From the NCBI GenBank assembly GCA_012295275.1, contig CM022677.1, positions 10,590,922 through 10,654,921 of the forward strand: a stretch of 64,000 nucleotides of DNA, given 5' to 3'. The notes below the pieces were generated by a model. The model had not been told where the DNA came from, did no database searches, and saw only the letters and a program-made list of their open reading frames with translations. Each line of letters opens with the position of its first letter. Positions within the stretch are counted from its first letter, which is position 1. The stretch is from Chrysomallon squamiferum (taxonomy: Eukaryota; Mollusca; Gastropoda; Neomphalida; Peltospiridae). The position numbers and the translations under genes are program-made. Shown piece after piece: positions 49,255 to 61,222 of the stretch.

Positions 49255-50411
49255 TTGCAGACAGATTGCAGTTCATCTTCTGATGAATCAGTTCAACTAT
49301 CTGTGGACTTCCATTATCATCATGAGACAGTTCCAAATGAACCTTTCGTTCTAGCAATTGATGTAAACCTTGATGAGCAGAGTATTGCAGACAGACAACG
49401 CAAGTGTCCCGATATAAAACATATCATCGACTACATTGAAAAGAATGAGATACCTTCTACCTATTCAGAGTCACAGGTAAAAGGACTCAAGGGTCGCTCC
49501 AAAGAATATGATCTTCGAAATGTCATTTTATACCATTTCTATCTGCCCAATCACAGAGGACAGAAAAACAACCGTCCACAACTGGTTGTCCCTCTTCAAG
49601 ATAGGAAAGATCTTCTTCTTGAAAGATGTGATTCAAAAACAGGAGGTTTCATTTTATGGAGAGATGCTACTCGGCTAGCTATTCTAACCAAATATTTCTG
49701 GCCAGGTATGTACCAGGACATAGAACACTACGCCCATTCCTGCGAAGAATGTCAGAAGTCCAAACATACATTCATGCAAAACCTGCTCCCATGGTTCCTA
49801 TCGAAGATACCTTCTCGAGACTTCACATTGATATTCTTGGTCCGTTACCTGTAGCCATAGAAGGATATAAGTATATACTTCTAGTAGTTGACTCCTTCAC
49901 ACGCTGGACAGAAGCATTTCCACTACGTACTCAAGAAGCTACAGAAATTGGCAAAGTTCTTTTCAATGAAGTATTTACAAGATTTGGTGCACCACGAACT
50001 CTCATCACAGACCGAGGACGTCAGTTCACCTCACTTCTGGTGAATGCAATTTGCGAATTGTTTGAGGTGAAACATCATTACACATCCTCCTATCACCCTC
50101 AGACGAATGAACAAAGAAACAGCACCATAGAACACGTCCTCAGATCACATGGCAACAAACAACAAACCAACTGGGCTGACCTGCTTCCTTGTATTATGAT
50201 GGCAGTGCATAATTCACCGTGTCAGTCTACAGGCTATTCTCCACATTACCTTCTTTTTGGCAAGAAAATGCATCTTCCATTTGATACCTCTCTTCTTCCA
50301 AAACCAACCTTGGGCAAAGATGCTAAAACTCATATCACTGCACTCACTGACAATCTCAAAGTAGTCAAGGCTATTGCAAAAGACAATCAGAAAAAGCCCA
50401 TAGGTCACTAA
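49255..50411 (+). pseudogene. pol: Gypsy integrase
   Basis: A zinc-binding region (CEECQKSK preceded by histidines) is followed in another frame by a catalytic core with HIDILGP, LITDRGRQF and the conserved Glu about 35 residues on, in YHPQTNEQRN...E. A frame shift of the N-terminal part occurs at about 49800. Catalyses element insertion in active relatives. Confidence 0.88.
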
Positions 50412-50837
50412 CCGAAACTGACACACAAATGGGAATGTCCGTATTTCATTACACAAATAGGACCCAATCATACCTACAAACTGTGTCATTCTATATCCAA
50501 GACCCCTCATTCATCATTGGTACAGGACAATCTTTTAAAACTCTATCACAGTAGACCACAGACAACTCCACATACGACGACTCATACATACCAATCTCAG
50601 GATTCACGTAAGACACTAGGACAACTAGTGATTCCCAACCAAAACAAATTCCCAACAGAATAGTGCCTGCTCCACAGCAGACTGCACAAACACATCAGTC
50701 TCAAGATGCACGCTTATCCCAACGCACAACAAATAAGCAAGCAACTGTAGACACTAACATGAATAGGAATCCCAAAATATCATCCCCATCTATATCATCA
50801 CAATCGGCAGTCACCCTCCCAATCACCGTCTCCACAA

Positions 50838-51044
50838 TTGCTTACAAAAACATTTATGGTGGAACGTCTCATAAGCATGAAACGCATTCAGGGTGTTCAG
50901 CATTATCTAACCAAATGGGTTGGTTATCCTACACCTACATGGGAACCACATACACACTTTGAGCCAGATCTTTTGCAAGACTTTCACATCCGCAAGATAC
51001 AGTCTGGACGCAGTCGAAAAAGGGGCCGTAAATATTTTTCATAG
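50838..51044 (+). pseudogene. Chromodomain at gypsy integrase C-terminus
   Basis: The frame encodes KRIQGVQHYLTKWVGYP, then TWEPHTHFEPDLLQDFH and a basic tail (SGRSRKRGRKYFS). The HYLTKWVGYP...TWEP pattern is typical of chromodomains, which target chromovirus integration to modified histones. It is in a different frame from the integrase core, another sign of decay. Confidence 0.8.
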
Positions 51045-51227
51045 TTATGTCAAAACCTTGTTTTCCCTATTAGAGCCTTGACAGGCATGGGACTTAATGG
51101 GAGTACTAATGGGTGTTCTATCATAGTGTTGAGATTGTTGATCAATTCTGGATCACCTACTGATGTATCCCATTGGCTTCATTTTGTCATAGGTTCTATC
51201 TAGGGAACACTGCTCGTCTGGCTAATA

Positions 51228-51494
51228 ATGATATTATCGACTCCAGTTCTTGCGGTGAAACCGTTCAATGATAAAACTATAGAATTACCTTCCTTTCACT
51301 ACCATGCGCCCTCTACGCCTCAACCCGACTCACTTTTAATAACAAATCTCATTGACTACCACATCTCCAATATGCTTGGAATAATATCAATCTTAATGAT
51401 TGCCCTCATCATTACATTAATTGTAAAGCAACGCCAGTCACACAAACAACAGACAACCTACAAATATCTGGATATTTCTTTCCCTCACTGTTAA
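51228..51494 (+). CDS. Small ORF with membrane segment downstream of pol
   Basis: 88 codons. A hydrophobic stretch (MLGIISILMIALIITLIV) is followed by a short basic and Gln/His tail, the layout of a type I membrane anchor. It lies in the gypsy element between the chromodomain and the 3' LTR, the usual place of an extra ORF. No surface or fusion domain is recognisable. It may be the end of a decayed third ORF or chance. Function not assigned. Confidence 0.35.
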   Translation: MILSTPVLAVKPFNDKTIELPSFHYHAPSTPQPDSLLITNLIDYHISNMLGIISILMIALIITLIVKQRQSHKQQTTYKYLDISFPHC

Positions 51495-51852
51495 CTGGCC
51501 TGAATTTCTTATAACCAACAAGCTTACACACAAATCACTTGCCCTTCCTACACGAATACGAATTTCATTCCTCACAGCTAGGAATTTACCGTCTCTTCCA
51601 GCAATCATTTACTGCTTATTTATTACTGGTTCATCACGGTTTTTTTAAGGTTCTGGGACCAGATTCGTCAGAGAATCCAATTTAATTCATAGAAAAAAAG
51701 AAAAAATGTGTTGGCACGTGGCATAGGGCAATACTCGTAAATTATTAGTAGAGACTTTGTATTGAAAATGAATGTAAATATATGTATGTATATTATGTTA
51801 TTTTGTTAAAACTTGTTTTGCTTTTGAGGACAAAGGCTACATGATGCCCGGG

Positions 51853-52231
51853 TGTACTATCATAATGGGGAAAAACGCCTCGCTTGGCCATGCCATAAGC
51901 AGATTAAAATAAAATATATTTAACTATAGCAAGCAAAGTTATAAAGCCAAAGTCGTCAAGTTACAATCTATCCAATCTAACAGCAGACATATAATTAACT
52001 AAAATACCTAAATACATTAATACATAATGATATGAGCCGGCTCCAATTAATGGGTATGCGCCGATTAAGGACCGCTGTAGACAAAAAAATGTCTTATCCC
52101 GAGTAAATAATCTTGACAACAATTAAAATACCTAAATACATTAATACGTAACGATATAAGCCGAGAGGTATAAAATAACGCACAGACCAGTGTCCAGTTT
52201 TCTGCGACGGACACGCCCGCTGACCTGTCAG
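51853..52231 (+). repeat. 3' LTR of the gypsy element, truncated
   Basis: Begins TGTACTATCATAATGGGG after a purine-rich stretch and matches the first ~370 bases of the 5' LTR. It stops at CTGACCTGTCAG, where the non-LTR element starts. Confidence 0.82.
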
Positions 52232-52354
52232 TGAAAGTGAGTTACGATAGTATTAGACTTTTTAAAATCAATATAGACTTGTCTATATATTTGAAATCGA
52301 TCTATTTCTTAAAGAAAAACAGAACACTTACACTACACAATTACCCTACACAAT

Positions 52355-53995
52355 GGCAAGCAAACACACAAAAACATACAGCACCGTGACTGATTATTCA
52401 GACAAGGAAATTAGAGTTCCTGAAAGACCTAGGGACAGGAGCCCTAGCTCCACATAAAAAGAAGGTAACAGGAAACAAAAAGGGAAACGACAACACACCC
52501 CAACACACACATTCGGACTCGGAAGAAACAGAGGAACAAAAAATTATTAACAGAAACTTACACATTTTACGAGACACAGACGCGGAAAACGAAAGCGATC
52601 AAAACATTTGGGAAACGATGTAAAGGAAAAAACAAAACATATTCAAAGCCGAACCACCATCGCGATCCACAAAAATACACATACAGACATCGAAAAAAAG
52701 TTGCGTTACTTATTAGAAGCGCAAATACACATCATAGACTAAAAAACTAAAGTTAACAACAATCAAAACGGAAAAGAAATATATTTCGAAGTAGTCACAA
52801 AATCACTAAAAACTATCGGTCCCAACATAACTATCTGGGATGACACATTTATTGTCAGAGTTTTACCAAAAATAATCCTGACACCAAACAAACAAAGAAA
52901 ACACCCACACCACAAACCAGAAAACACTGCTCACACAACAGCAGCCAAAACAAACACTCATTACACAACAGCAACCAAAACAAACACTCATTACACAACA
53001 ACAGCAACCAAAACAAACACTCATTACACAACAACAGCAACCAAAACAAACACTCATTACACAACAACAGCAACCAAAACAAACACTCATTACACAACAT
53101 CAGTCAAAACAAACACTCATTACACAACAACAGCAACCAAAACAAACACTCATTACACAACAACAGCAACCAAAACAAACACTCATTACACAACAGCAGC
53201 CAAAACAAACACTCATTACACAACAACAGCAGCCAAAACAAACACTCATTACACAACAACAGCCAAAACAAACACTCATTACACAACAACAGCCAAAACA
53301 AACACTCATTACACAACAACAGCAGCCAAAACAAACACTCATTACACAACAACAGCAACCAAAACAAACACTCATTACACAACAGCAGCCAAAACAAACA
53401 CTCATTACACAACAGCAGCCAAAACAAACACTCATTACACAACAGCAGCCAAAACAAACACTCATTACACAACAGCAGCCAAAACAAACACTCATTACAC
53501 AACAACAGCAGCCAAAAGAAACAACAATCTCCAAAGACTTAGGTTTTTACTACCCGTATGTGGACATTTAGCAGCAAATTAACAAACACAACTATCACCA
53601 TTGATGGGTACAAATACACACTGACAGAAATGAGGCCGCAGTTGCCCAAGTCAGAAATGGGGGCACGTCACAAACCAGTGCAACCACAGACACAACCCGA
53701 AATCATTAACATGCAGTTTCTGGCAAAATGCGCAAATTGCCAGGGTCCACATGCATCACATTACAAAATGTGCCTTTCAAAAATTAGCAACAACTTTGAA
53801 CATAACAGAACAGAAAACAAAATTTTACTAAATATCAACAAAAAATGCCAGAAAATCGAACAAAAAAACCAAAAGCATCATAGAAAAAGTCGACCACCAC
53901 AACAACAAACCAAAAGACAATCTGGACAAGGAGGTCAGAATTGCAGAAATCCACAAAATCATTGTCTGCCTCCTCATCGAACTGCAAAACATTAG
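52355..53995 (+). pseudogene. Non-LTR element ORF1 (zinc-knuckle protein), broken
   Basis: Begins near 52355 (MASKHTKTYSTVTDYSD) with an early stop, then continues in other frames through a Gln-rich tandem array (52937-53515). After it come two zinc-knuckle-like motifs in different frames: QKWGHVTNQC around 53660 and CANCQGPHASHYKMC around 53730-53775. This pair is typical of ORF1 nucleic-acid-binding proteins of Jockey-type elements. Confidence 0.65.
52937..53515 (+). repeat. 30/33-bp tandem array encoding QQQPKQTLIT
   Basis: About 19 units of ACACAACAGCAGCC + AAAACAAACACTCATT. Units differ mostly by three-base CAA/CAG steps, so nearly all length changes keep the plus-strand ORF1 frame. Cys/Leu-rich frames on the minus strand are its shadow. 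Confidence 0.93.
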
Positions 53996-54129
53996 AACCA
54001 ACCAAGGAAACACCAATGACGACTCCAACTTGGAGCACTCAATTGTTTTGTGGTTGTGGGATTTCTCCTGTCCGTGTGTAGTTTAAGTCTTTTGTCGTGT
54101 GTGGGTATCTTGAAGCCCCAAAATAAAAA

Positions 54130-55363
54130 GTAATTGGCGTGCAGGCAGATCGACCGCAGCAATACAGAAACAAATACAAAAAGACCTAAACAACGTAAAC
54201 GACTGGGCGTTGAAATGGGGCATAAAGATTTCTCTTTCGAAAACGACATGCCTCCTTTTCAACAAAATCACACTCAACATCGACAGCAACGTCATAACTC
54301 AATCCAAAACATTCGACAGTCAACTCAACTTCCGATGCCACATACACAAAATTATTGCATCCTGCAAAAAAACACTCAATCTTCTAAAGTTAATTTCCGG
54401 GACCAGTTGGGGAGCAAATGAGTCAACGCTGATTTTGATATACAAAGCATGTATTCTCTCCATGCTCGACTACGGAGCCACGGCTTACTCGAAAAATCTT
54501 TAAAAAAATATAGACGCCCTCAGAATTATCGGCCACCTGCCAAACACAACACCGTCCGACAGCCTCCTGTCAGAATACAGCATCCAACCACTGAAGTACA
54601 GAAGAAAGCTGCAGCGGCAGTATCAGAATCACCTTTCAGTATACACGGCCGAATTGGTCGCCATCATCAGAGTCATGCTGTGGGTAAAACACAACAACAA
54701 CAAACACACAGTCCGTCTCCTCCATACAATCGAGACATTCCAGCAGACCAGATCTACTAAGTAAAATACAACATCTACACGAGGACATACAACACAACAA
54801 GAAACAACTAATCATCAAGTGGCTCCCAGCACATGTCGGCATCATCGGCAAAGAACTTGCCGACCATTATGCCAAAGAGTCACTCAGCATTAAAGACGAA
54901 GACATCTGCACAGACATACACTACAGGAATAAATGAAATTCTCTCCATCGCTGCCAAACATTATGACAAACAATTGCAAAACGAATGGAACAACACCAAA
55001 AACAAATGGCACTTGAACATCAAACCACTCACCAAAACACTCAAAATCACACTCGCCAACAAACTACACAACAACAATCTCACCATAGCCAGAATTGGTT
55101 ACTCGACCAACTTAAATGCAATTCGATACAAACGTAACATCACCACATCACCCAACTGCAGCTGTGGACTCTCAGAAACCATGAAACACTACTTGTTTCA
55201 CTGTCAAAATTTCGCCAAGGAAAGACACGCTTTACGCAATACACTGGAGGAACTAAAAATCGAGTTCACGCTCCAACACATCTTGGCACCAAAAACGAAA
55301 GACAGAGAGTTAGTCCTCACAGCAGTAACAACACACATTCTGAACACAAAACACAAACTTTAG
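54130..55363 (+). pseudogene. Non-LTR element RT C-terminus, RNase H and terminal Cys/His domain
   Basis: Readable pieces in order: KDLNNVNDWALKWGIKIS and STLILIYKACILSMLDYGA (RT thumb region), LRIIGHLPNTTPSDSLL, VYTAELVAII (RNase H), IIKWLPAHVGIIGKELADHY (RNase H end), then a C-terminal domain with CSCGLSETMKHYLFHC. Several frame changes occur (around 54500, 54760 and 54900). The catalytic RT boxes upstream are missing, so this is a defective copy. Confidence 0.8.
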
Positions 55364-55790
55364 ACTCTTTTTTTTTTGTTTGTTTTTGTTTTTTATGACA
55401 ACAATTATATGAATTTATTGACTTACAGATTGATTGGTTGAACAGCCGATGGATCTGTGGATGGATCGGCTGACTGACGGATCAATTTGAATAGCCAATT
55501 AAATTAATAATTAAAAACAAAACTATACGTACTGTACGTGTACTTACTTTCAGACCATACTAACCCGGTTATGTTTTTTTGTACATAATAAATGTAAATA
55601 AGTTCATGTTCTTATTCTTAGCTGCAGGCATTTATAACATCTTTTAAATTAAATAGAAAAAAAATAAAATAAAATAAATAAAATGTATTGTAGTTAACTA
55701 CATTCATGTTCTTATTCTTTTTAGTTACAGGTGTTTAAGCATCTTTTAAATCAATAAAAATACCATTGGCAAAAAAAAAAAAAAAAAAAA

Positions 55791-56045
55791 AGTTTGGAAT
55801 TGTTGGACCAGAAGAAAGCAGCCAAAAAGAACAAGGAAACATCAACAGCAGCCGAGAAGAGGACAAACAAACAGGACCCGGTGATGACTAGGAGAGCTTC
55901 AACAGCCAGACAAGTACCTGAAATAACAAGAAGCGGATAATGTCTACGAAACATCGGAACCGACTCGTTACGATCCGATATGTTGGACACTCCCTTGTGT
56001 CCTGTTATCGTAACGAGAACCCACTCTCTTTCCTTACCCAAAACT
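55791..56045. other. Unassigned segment between non-LTR tail and LTR fragment
   Basis: Contains a TGTTGGACACTCCC stretch (55981) that could be the start of a related LTR family. No coding domain recognised. Confidence 0.35.
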
Positions 56046-56245
56046 CTTTTCTGCGACGGACACACCCGCTGACCTGTCAGAAAGCGTGCCAGTCGTAGAC
56101 GTGTTTCACAGCAGCTAGCTCTGATTAGCATGTTAATTTTTTTCACTTCACTTCACACTTCAGTGTCCAGTTACAACGCACTTGGCTGAACAGCAATAAA
56201 CACTTCGGAAATCGGCTCATCTCTCTTTCATTTTTGTATTTAGGT
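56045..56245 (+). repeat. Gypsy LTR fragment
   Basis: Matches the middle-to-late part of the 5' LTR (from CTGCGACGGACAC to CATTTTTGTATTTAG), then diverges. Either the continuation of the interrupted 3' LTR or part of another copy. Confidence 0.75.
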
Positions 56246-56574
56246 TAAGTACCTTTAAACTGTGTCTGTTATAAAATGCTATTTATTACATGTCGTTGGC
56301 GCCACAGGAACACGCGCAATATGTACTTTATTGATTTAATATTACAAATCGTTAGTAACTACAGGTACAATAGTAAACGCAATATGCACTGAAACAATAT
56401 ATACACAATTTAACTAATGCAGTTATTTACTGTTACCTGTGTATACAGCCATTATGCATAATTAATATATATGTATGAATCGATTTTATGTACACATATT
56501 GTATTGTTGCAACATGTGTATATATATATATATATCTATATATCTATATATGTATTCTATGTAAAAGAGAACGG

Positions 56575-56745
56575 ACTTGGCTCACCAGCAATAAACCCTT
56601 CGGAACTCGGCTCATCTCTCTTTCATTTTTATATTTAGATTGGACACCATTGCTCCCAGACTGCAATCCCAAAGTAGTTATACAGCAAAACAATAACCAA
56701 AGACAAAAATAAACACGGTTATAAGATAAGCACGGTTGTTATATT
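56575..56745 (+). repeat. Gypsy LTR 3'-end fragment
   Basis: Matches 5' LTR bases from TTGGCTCACCAGCAATAAA to the ACACGGTTATA repeats near its end. It is separated from the previous fragment by about 330 bp of unrelated AT-rich DNA. Confidence 0.75.
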
Positions 56746-56859
56746 ATTTTTAACATTATTATTTTAATTCTCATGATTATTCGGTTCAGTGCTTTTTATT
56801 TAATTAAAATCGATTTTAACATATGATATGTAATTATTTTATTTGCATAGAGATGTGTG

Positions 56860-57330
<471 letters not shown>

Positions 57331-57486
57331 TCAGTAGTATAAATTGTGTGACAGAGTAATTGATACAGTGTATATGATTATACCCAATATGAAATATGAA
57401 ACCGTCTGTTGGTATGAATATAATTTCTGTGTCAGTAGTATAAATTGTGTAACAGACTAACAGTGAATATCGTTATACCCAAGGTT

Positions 57487-57496
57487 GAAAAATGAA

Positions 57497-57545
<49 letters not shown>

Positions 57546-57639
57546 CTAATAGCTCCTGCTTCTCCTCCTGTCACTGCTGTCACATCTGCTCCTATGATCG
57601 ATGCTACTTCTACTACTATAATGTTACTACTTCTTGTAG
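57487..57639 (+). other. Intron end before galectin exon 6 (right)
   Basis: Holds a (GA)n tract (57499-57542) and TACTAC trinucleotides leading into the acceptor CTTCTTGTAG at 57630-57639. Confidence 0.5.
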
Positions 57640-57840
57640 ATTTTCAGTAGTCTATTTTAAAGATGGTCTACAATTAATGATGTTATGGGCAAATCTTCGT
57701 GAATCACGATTGTCATACACTATGTCAGATCCTTACTACCGTCATGATTTCACCCATTCACTTCCATTTCAAGAGAATGTCAAGTTCCAGATGCGTATCC
57801 AAAATATGAACAAAATACTTAAGGTAATAAAGTTCTTGGT

Positions 57841-57909
<69 letters not shown>

Positions 57910-58277
57910 GTTTTGTTTATTTTCAATCATATTACATACATTACATACATACATACATACATTTAATAGCAAACTTACATACACGTACATATGCAGATAC
58001 TTTACTGTTGCTACTACTACTACCTATAACCAATCTATATTACAGGTTTATGTAAACGGATCAAAGATATTTGAGTATCCAAGACGAGAAAGGATTATAT
58101 CAAATTTCAAGGTTTAGGTATCGAGTCTTTAATTTTTATTCACTAAGTAGAATGACAGCAACACTGAGTTTAATGACACAAATACATCATTACTACTACT
58201 ACTACTGCTACTGGAGCTATTACAATACCACTGCAACAGCAACAGCTGCTAACAATTTTTTCTGAGGAGAAATACAA

Positions 58278-58328
<51 letters not shown>

Positions 58329-58380
58329 TATTATTATTATTTCATAGTTTACCCTTTTTTTTTTTCTTGTGACAGTAATG

Positions 58381-58445
58381 AATGCTTAGAAATTAAAAAG
58401 TTGTATTTGTATTTTTAAAATTACTTTTTGTTTACTGCTATTTTG

Positions 58446-58494
<49 letters not shown>

Positions 58495-59247
58495 TCTCAG
58501 ATGAATGTGTGGATAAACAGAACTAAGGAATAACTAGATGCACAAATGGATGGTGGATCGATGGATCAATAGTTTGGATATGTGAATAGAAGGAAAGAAA
58601 ATTAAGAAGATATATTTCGTTGGGTGGACAGACACACGGAGGAGCAAACACATTTATTTGACGAAAAGATTAGGAGAGGAAAGAAGGATTGATGGACGAT
58701 GTTTGAGGGAGTTGGGGAATAATATATGTATAACGATGGATGGATGGATGAATGAATGAGGGATTAGTGGTTCCAACGGTAGTGTTATCATTGACGAAGA
58801 TCTGGAAGAGTGGATCAGTTAACGAATAATTAGTTATTAATAAATGCTTAGAAATTAAATAAGTTGTATTTGTACTTTTTTACTGCTATTTTACTTCACA
58901 CACACACACACACACAGATTGACAGATGAATGTGCGGATAAACAGAACTAAGGAATAACTAGATGCACAGATGGATGGTGGTTCGATGGATCAATAGTTT
59001 GGATATGTGAATAGAAGGAAAGAAAATTAAGAAGATATATTTCGATGGGTGGGTGTGTCGATGGACCGAAGGATAGATACAAGGAGAAGTAATTTGATTA
59101 GGGAAGGACTGAAGGACTGATGGAAAAATGGATGTATAAAGTCGAGGAAGGATGGATAAATGAGGGATTAGTGGTTGCAACGGTAGTGTTATCATTGACG
59201 AAGATCTGGAAGAGTGGATCAGTTAACGAATAATTAGTTATTAATAC
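58381..59247 (+). repeat. Tandem duplication of ~0.4 kb, right arm only
   Basis: 58381-58841 and 58842-59247 are two diverged copies of one segment: AATGCTTAGAAATTAAA, a (CA)n tract, GGATAAACAGAACTAAGGAA, ending GTTAACGAATAATTAG. The left arm has a single copy at about 3727-4150. Confidence 0.85.
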
Positions 59248-59789
59248 ACACCTGGCTTCTGCGACAAATCCTGATTACCGTCTGATGATGTCGTTCAGGT
59301 CTGTTTCAAGAGAATCTGAAGTTTCAAATCGTATCGTAAATTCTAGTTGATACCATCGAGCTGTCTTTAAGGTTCAGTTAAGAAAGAAGCTGTTATTACA
59401 GAAAACTCTCTCTTTAAATATAGACTGGTTTTTCCTACTAAAATAAAAGTTTAACAACTTCGTTGCAGTCTAGTTCTAAATATAGTAACTGTTTTTTAAT
59501 TCGCAAAATATTACCTTAGCGTCGCGCTTTTTTCAGCTTTAAGTATGAAGTTTAAAACAAAACTCCTCTTAATTTGCATGTCCTTCTTAATTATTGACGT
59601 CGTATCGTTGGCTTTCTGTTAACATTATTATTTTACAGCTTTGCTTCAATTTGATATTTATTTTTATTATTGCTGACTTTTTCAGCGTGTTTTCTAATAA
59701 ACACATCTCGCATGAGTTAACTAACAAAATATAATTACGACAATGCGTCTCTTATTACAATATTATAAATGTTTTAGTATTTTCTATTT

Positions 59790-61031
59790 TTATTTTATAC
59801 TTTTACTAGTCGACGCACAGTCATCTCCCGTGCATAATTTAATAATAGTGTATGTGTTAGGTCCATTGCACGTGTGACCAGAAGCACACGTTCTTGTTCG
59901 AGTCACTTCTCTTATGCAGTTTTTGGAACATCTGCCTACCTTAGGCTTTGCCCAGGCTGACCAGAGAACATCGGCTGAAGAAAAAATAGCAAACAGACTA
60001 GAATAGAATAGAATAGAATACAACAGAATAGAATAAAGTAGAATAGAGCAGAATAGACTCGTATAGAATAAAATAAGTAAATAAATAAATAAATAATAAC
60101 ATAAATAATGAAATAAATGAAAAAAACAAAACGAAAAACAAACAAATAAACGAAATACATAAATGACGAAGAGAAGTAAAGTAATGAATGAATTAAGAAA
60201 AGAATAGTATATAAACGAATGAATTAATGAATTATCACAAATAACATTAATAAATATATTTACTCAATTTAAATTAATAATAATGATAAAGAAACGTTTT
60301 CCCAGAAAATCTGGATGTAAATAAATAAATAAATAAATAAATACTTCTACTACAACTATTATTACTATTGCTGCTACTTCTCCTACTACCACCACCACAA
60401 CAACTACCACAACTATCTAAAAAAAATTGTTGTTTACTGTGTGAAGAAATCATCTTTGCAAATTAGTTATTGTTTAAATGATTATAAGACAGAAACATAA
60501 AAACCTTGCAAATCTGTAATTGTTTTATGAGTAGACGGACAATTATCTCCCCTGCATGCTTCAATAATTGTGCATTTTCTAGGTCCATTGCATGTAAGTC
60601 CACCGATGCAAGTTCTAAATCGGGTTAACTCCCTTGAGCACTGTTCTGAACATCTTCCTACTTTAAATTTCGTCCAAGCTGACCACTGAGATTTTACTGA
60701 AAATAACTAGATAATTAACTAGATAAATAGATAGATAGATAGATAAAGATATATAGAGATAGAGACATAGATGGATCGAGATTTGGAGAGATAGACGGAT
60801 AGATAGAACGATTGATAGATGGACACATAAAGATATACAGATTAAGAGATATTTAAACAGATAGGTAGACATATATACGGATAGATATTTAGATAAATAG
60901 ATTAGCTAGACAGACAGACAGATACATAGATGTATATTTAAGTAGACAGCTAGGTGTATGGATATGTAAACAGATAGATACACAGATAGACAAATAGATA
61001 GATAAATAAATACCAAAAAAGATATATAAAT

Positions 61032-61103
<72 letters not shown>

Positions 61104-61222
61104 CACTAGTTGATAGATTGAAATTAATCATTAAAAAAAATGTTACTAGAACCTGATCCTGTATAAATGAATTGTAAAACAATAACAAACACAAAGACGC
61201 AGAGACAGACAGCAGCCGCCAT
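59790..61222 (-). CDS. Small secreted protein with two TSP1-like repeats (right copy)
   Basis: Mirror of the left TSP1 gene. Exons: 61222 down to 61153 (or 61147), 60696-60505 and 59974-59790. Exons 2 and 3 are exactly as long as in the left copy (192 and 185 nt). Exon 1 carries a 12-nt in-frame insertion after the fifth codon, adding four residues (CLCV) to the signal peptide and keeping it hydrophobic. Coding differences in the domains are few: silent changes at E and P codons in exon 2, one N-to-D change at its end, and S-to-N in exon 3. All cysteines and the tryptophan motif are kept. The reading frame is open with consensus splice sites, so this copy looks functional. Confidence 0.78.

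Larger units (their letters stand above)
43603..52231 (+). mobile_element. Decayed Ty3/gypsy retrotransposon with chromodomain
   Basis: A full-structure but inactive LTR element in intron 5 of the right lectin gene, absent from the left arm. Order: 5' LTR (43603-44257), possible primer-binding site (TGGTGGAGATC, 44258), gag with a minisatellite, zinc knuckle, protease, RT, RNase H, integrase, chromodomain, a small membrane-segment ORF, then a 3' LTR cut off at 52231. The two LTRs are closely similar with small indels, indicating fairly recent insertion. Frameshifts and stops in gag, RT and the RT/RNase H join mean this copy cannot make its proteins. The chromodomain at the integrase C-terminus points to the chromovirus-like part of the Ty3/gypsy group. 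Confidence 0.9.
52232..55790 (+). mobile_element. Non-LTR retrotransposon with RNase H, internally deleted
   Basis: Sits directly in the 3' LTR. The same LTR segment (GCGACGGACAC...CTGACCTGTCAG) recurs on its far side at about 56050-56083, like a long target-site duplication or a second LTR copy. It contains an ORF1 fragment with zinc knuckles and a Gln-rich array, then the C-terminal part of RT, an RNase H and a Cys/His C-terminus. Endonuclease and most of RT are absent. A poly-A run at 55769-55791 may be its 3' tail. Likely Jockey/I-type; the clade is uncertain. Confidence 0.75.

Noticed and set aside
52855-53534. Cysteine-rich repeat ORFs on the minus strand
   Set aside because: They are the antisense of the plus-strand Gln-rich ORF1 array; the plus frame explains the triplet-length steps.
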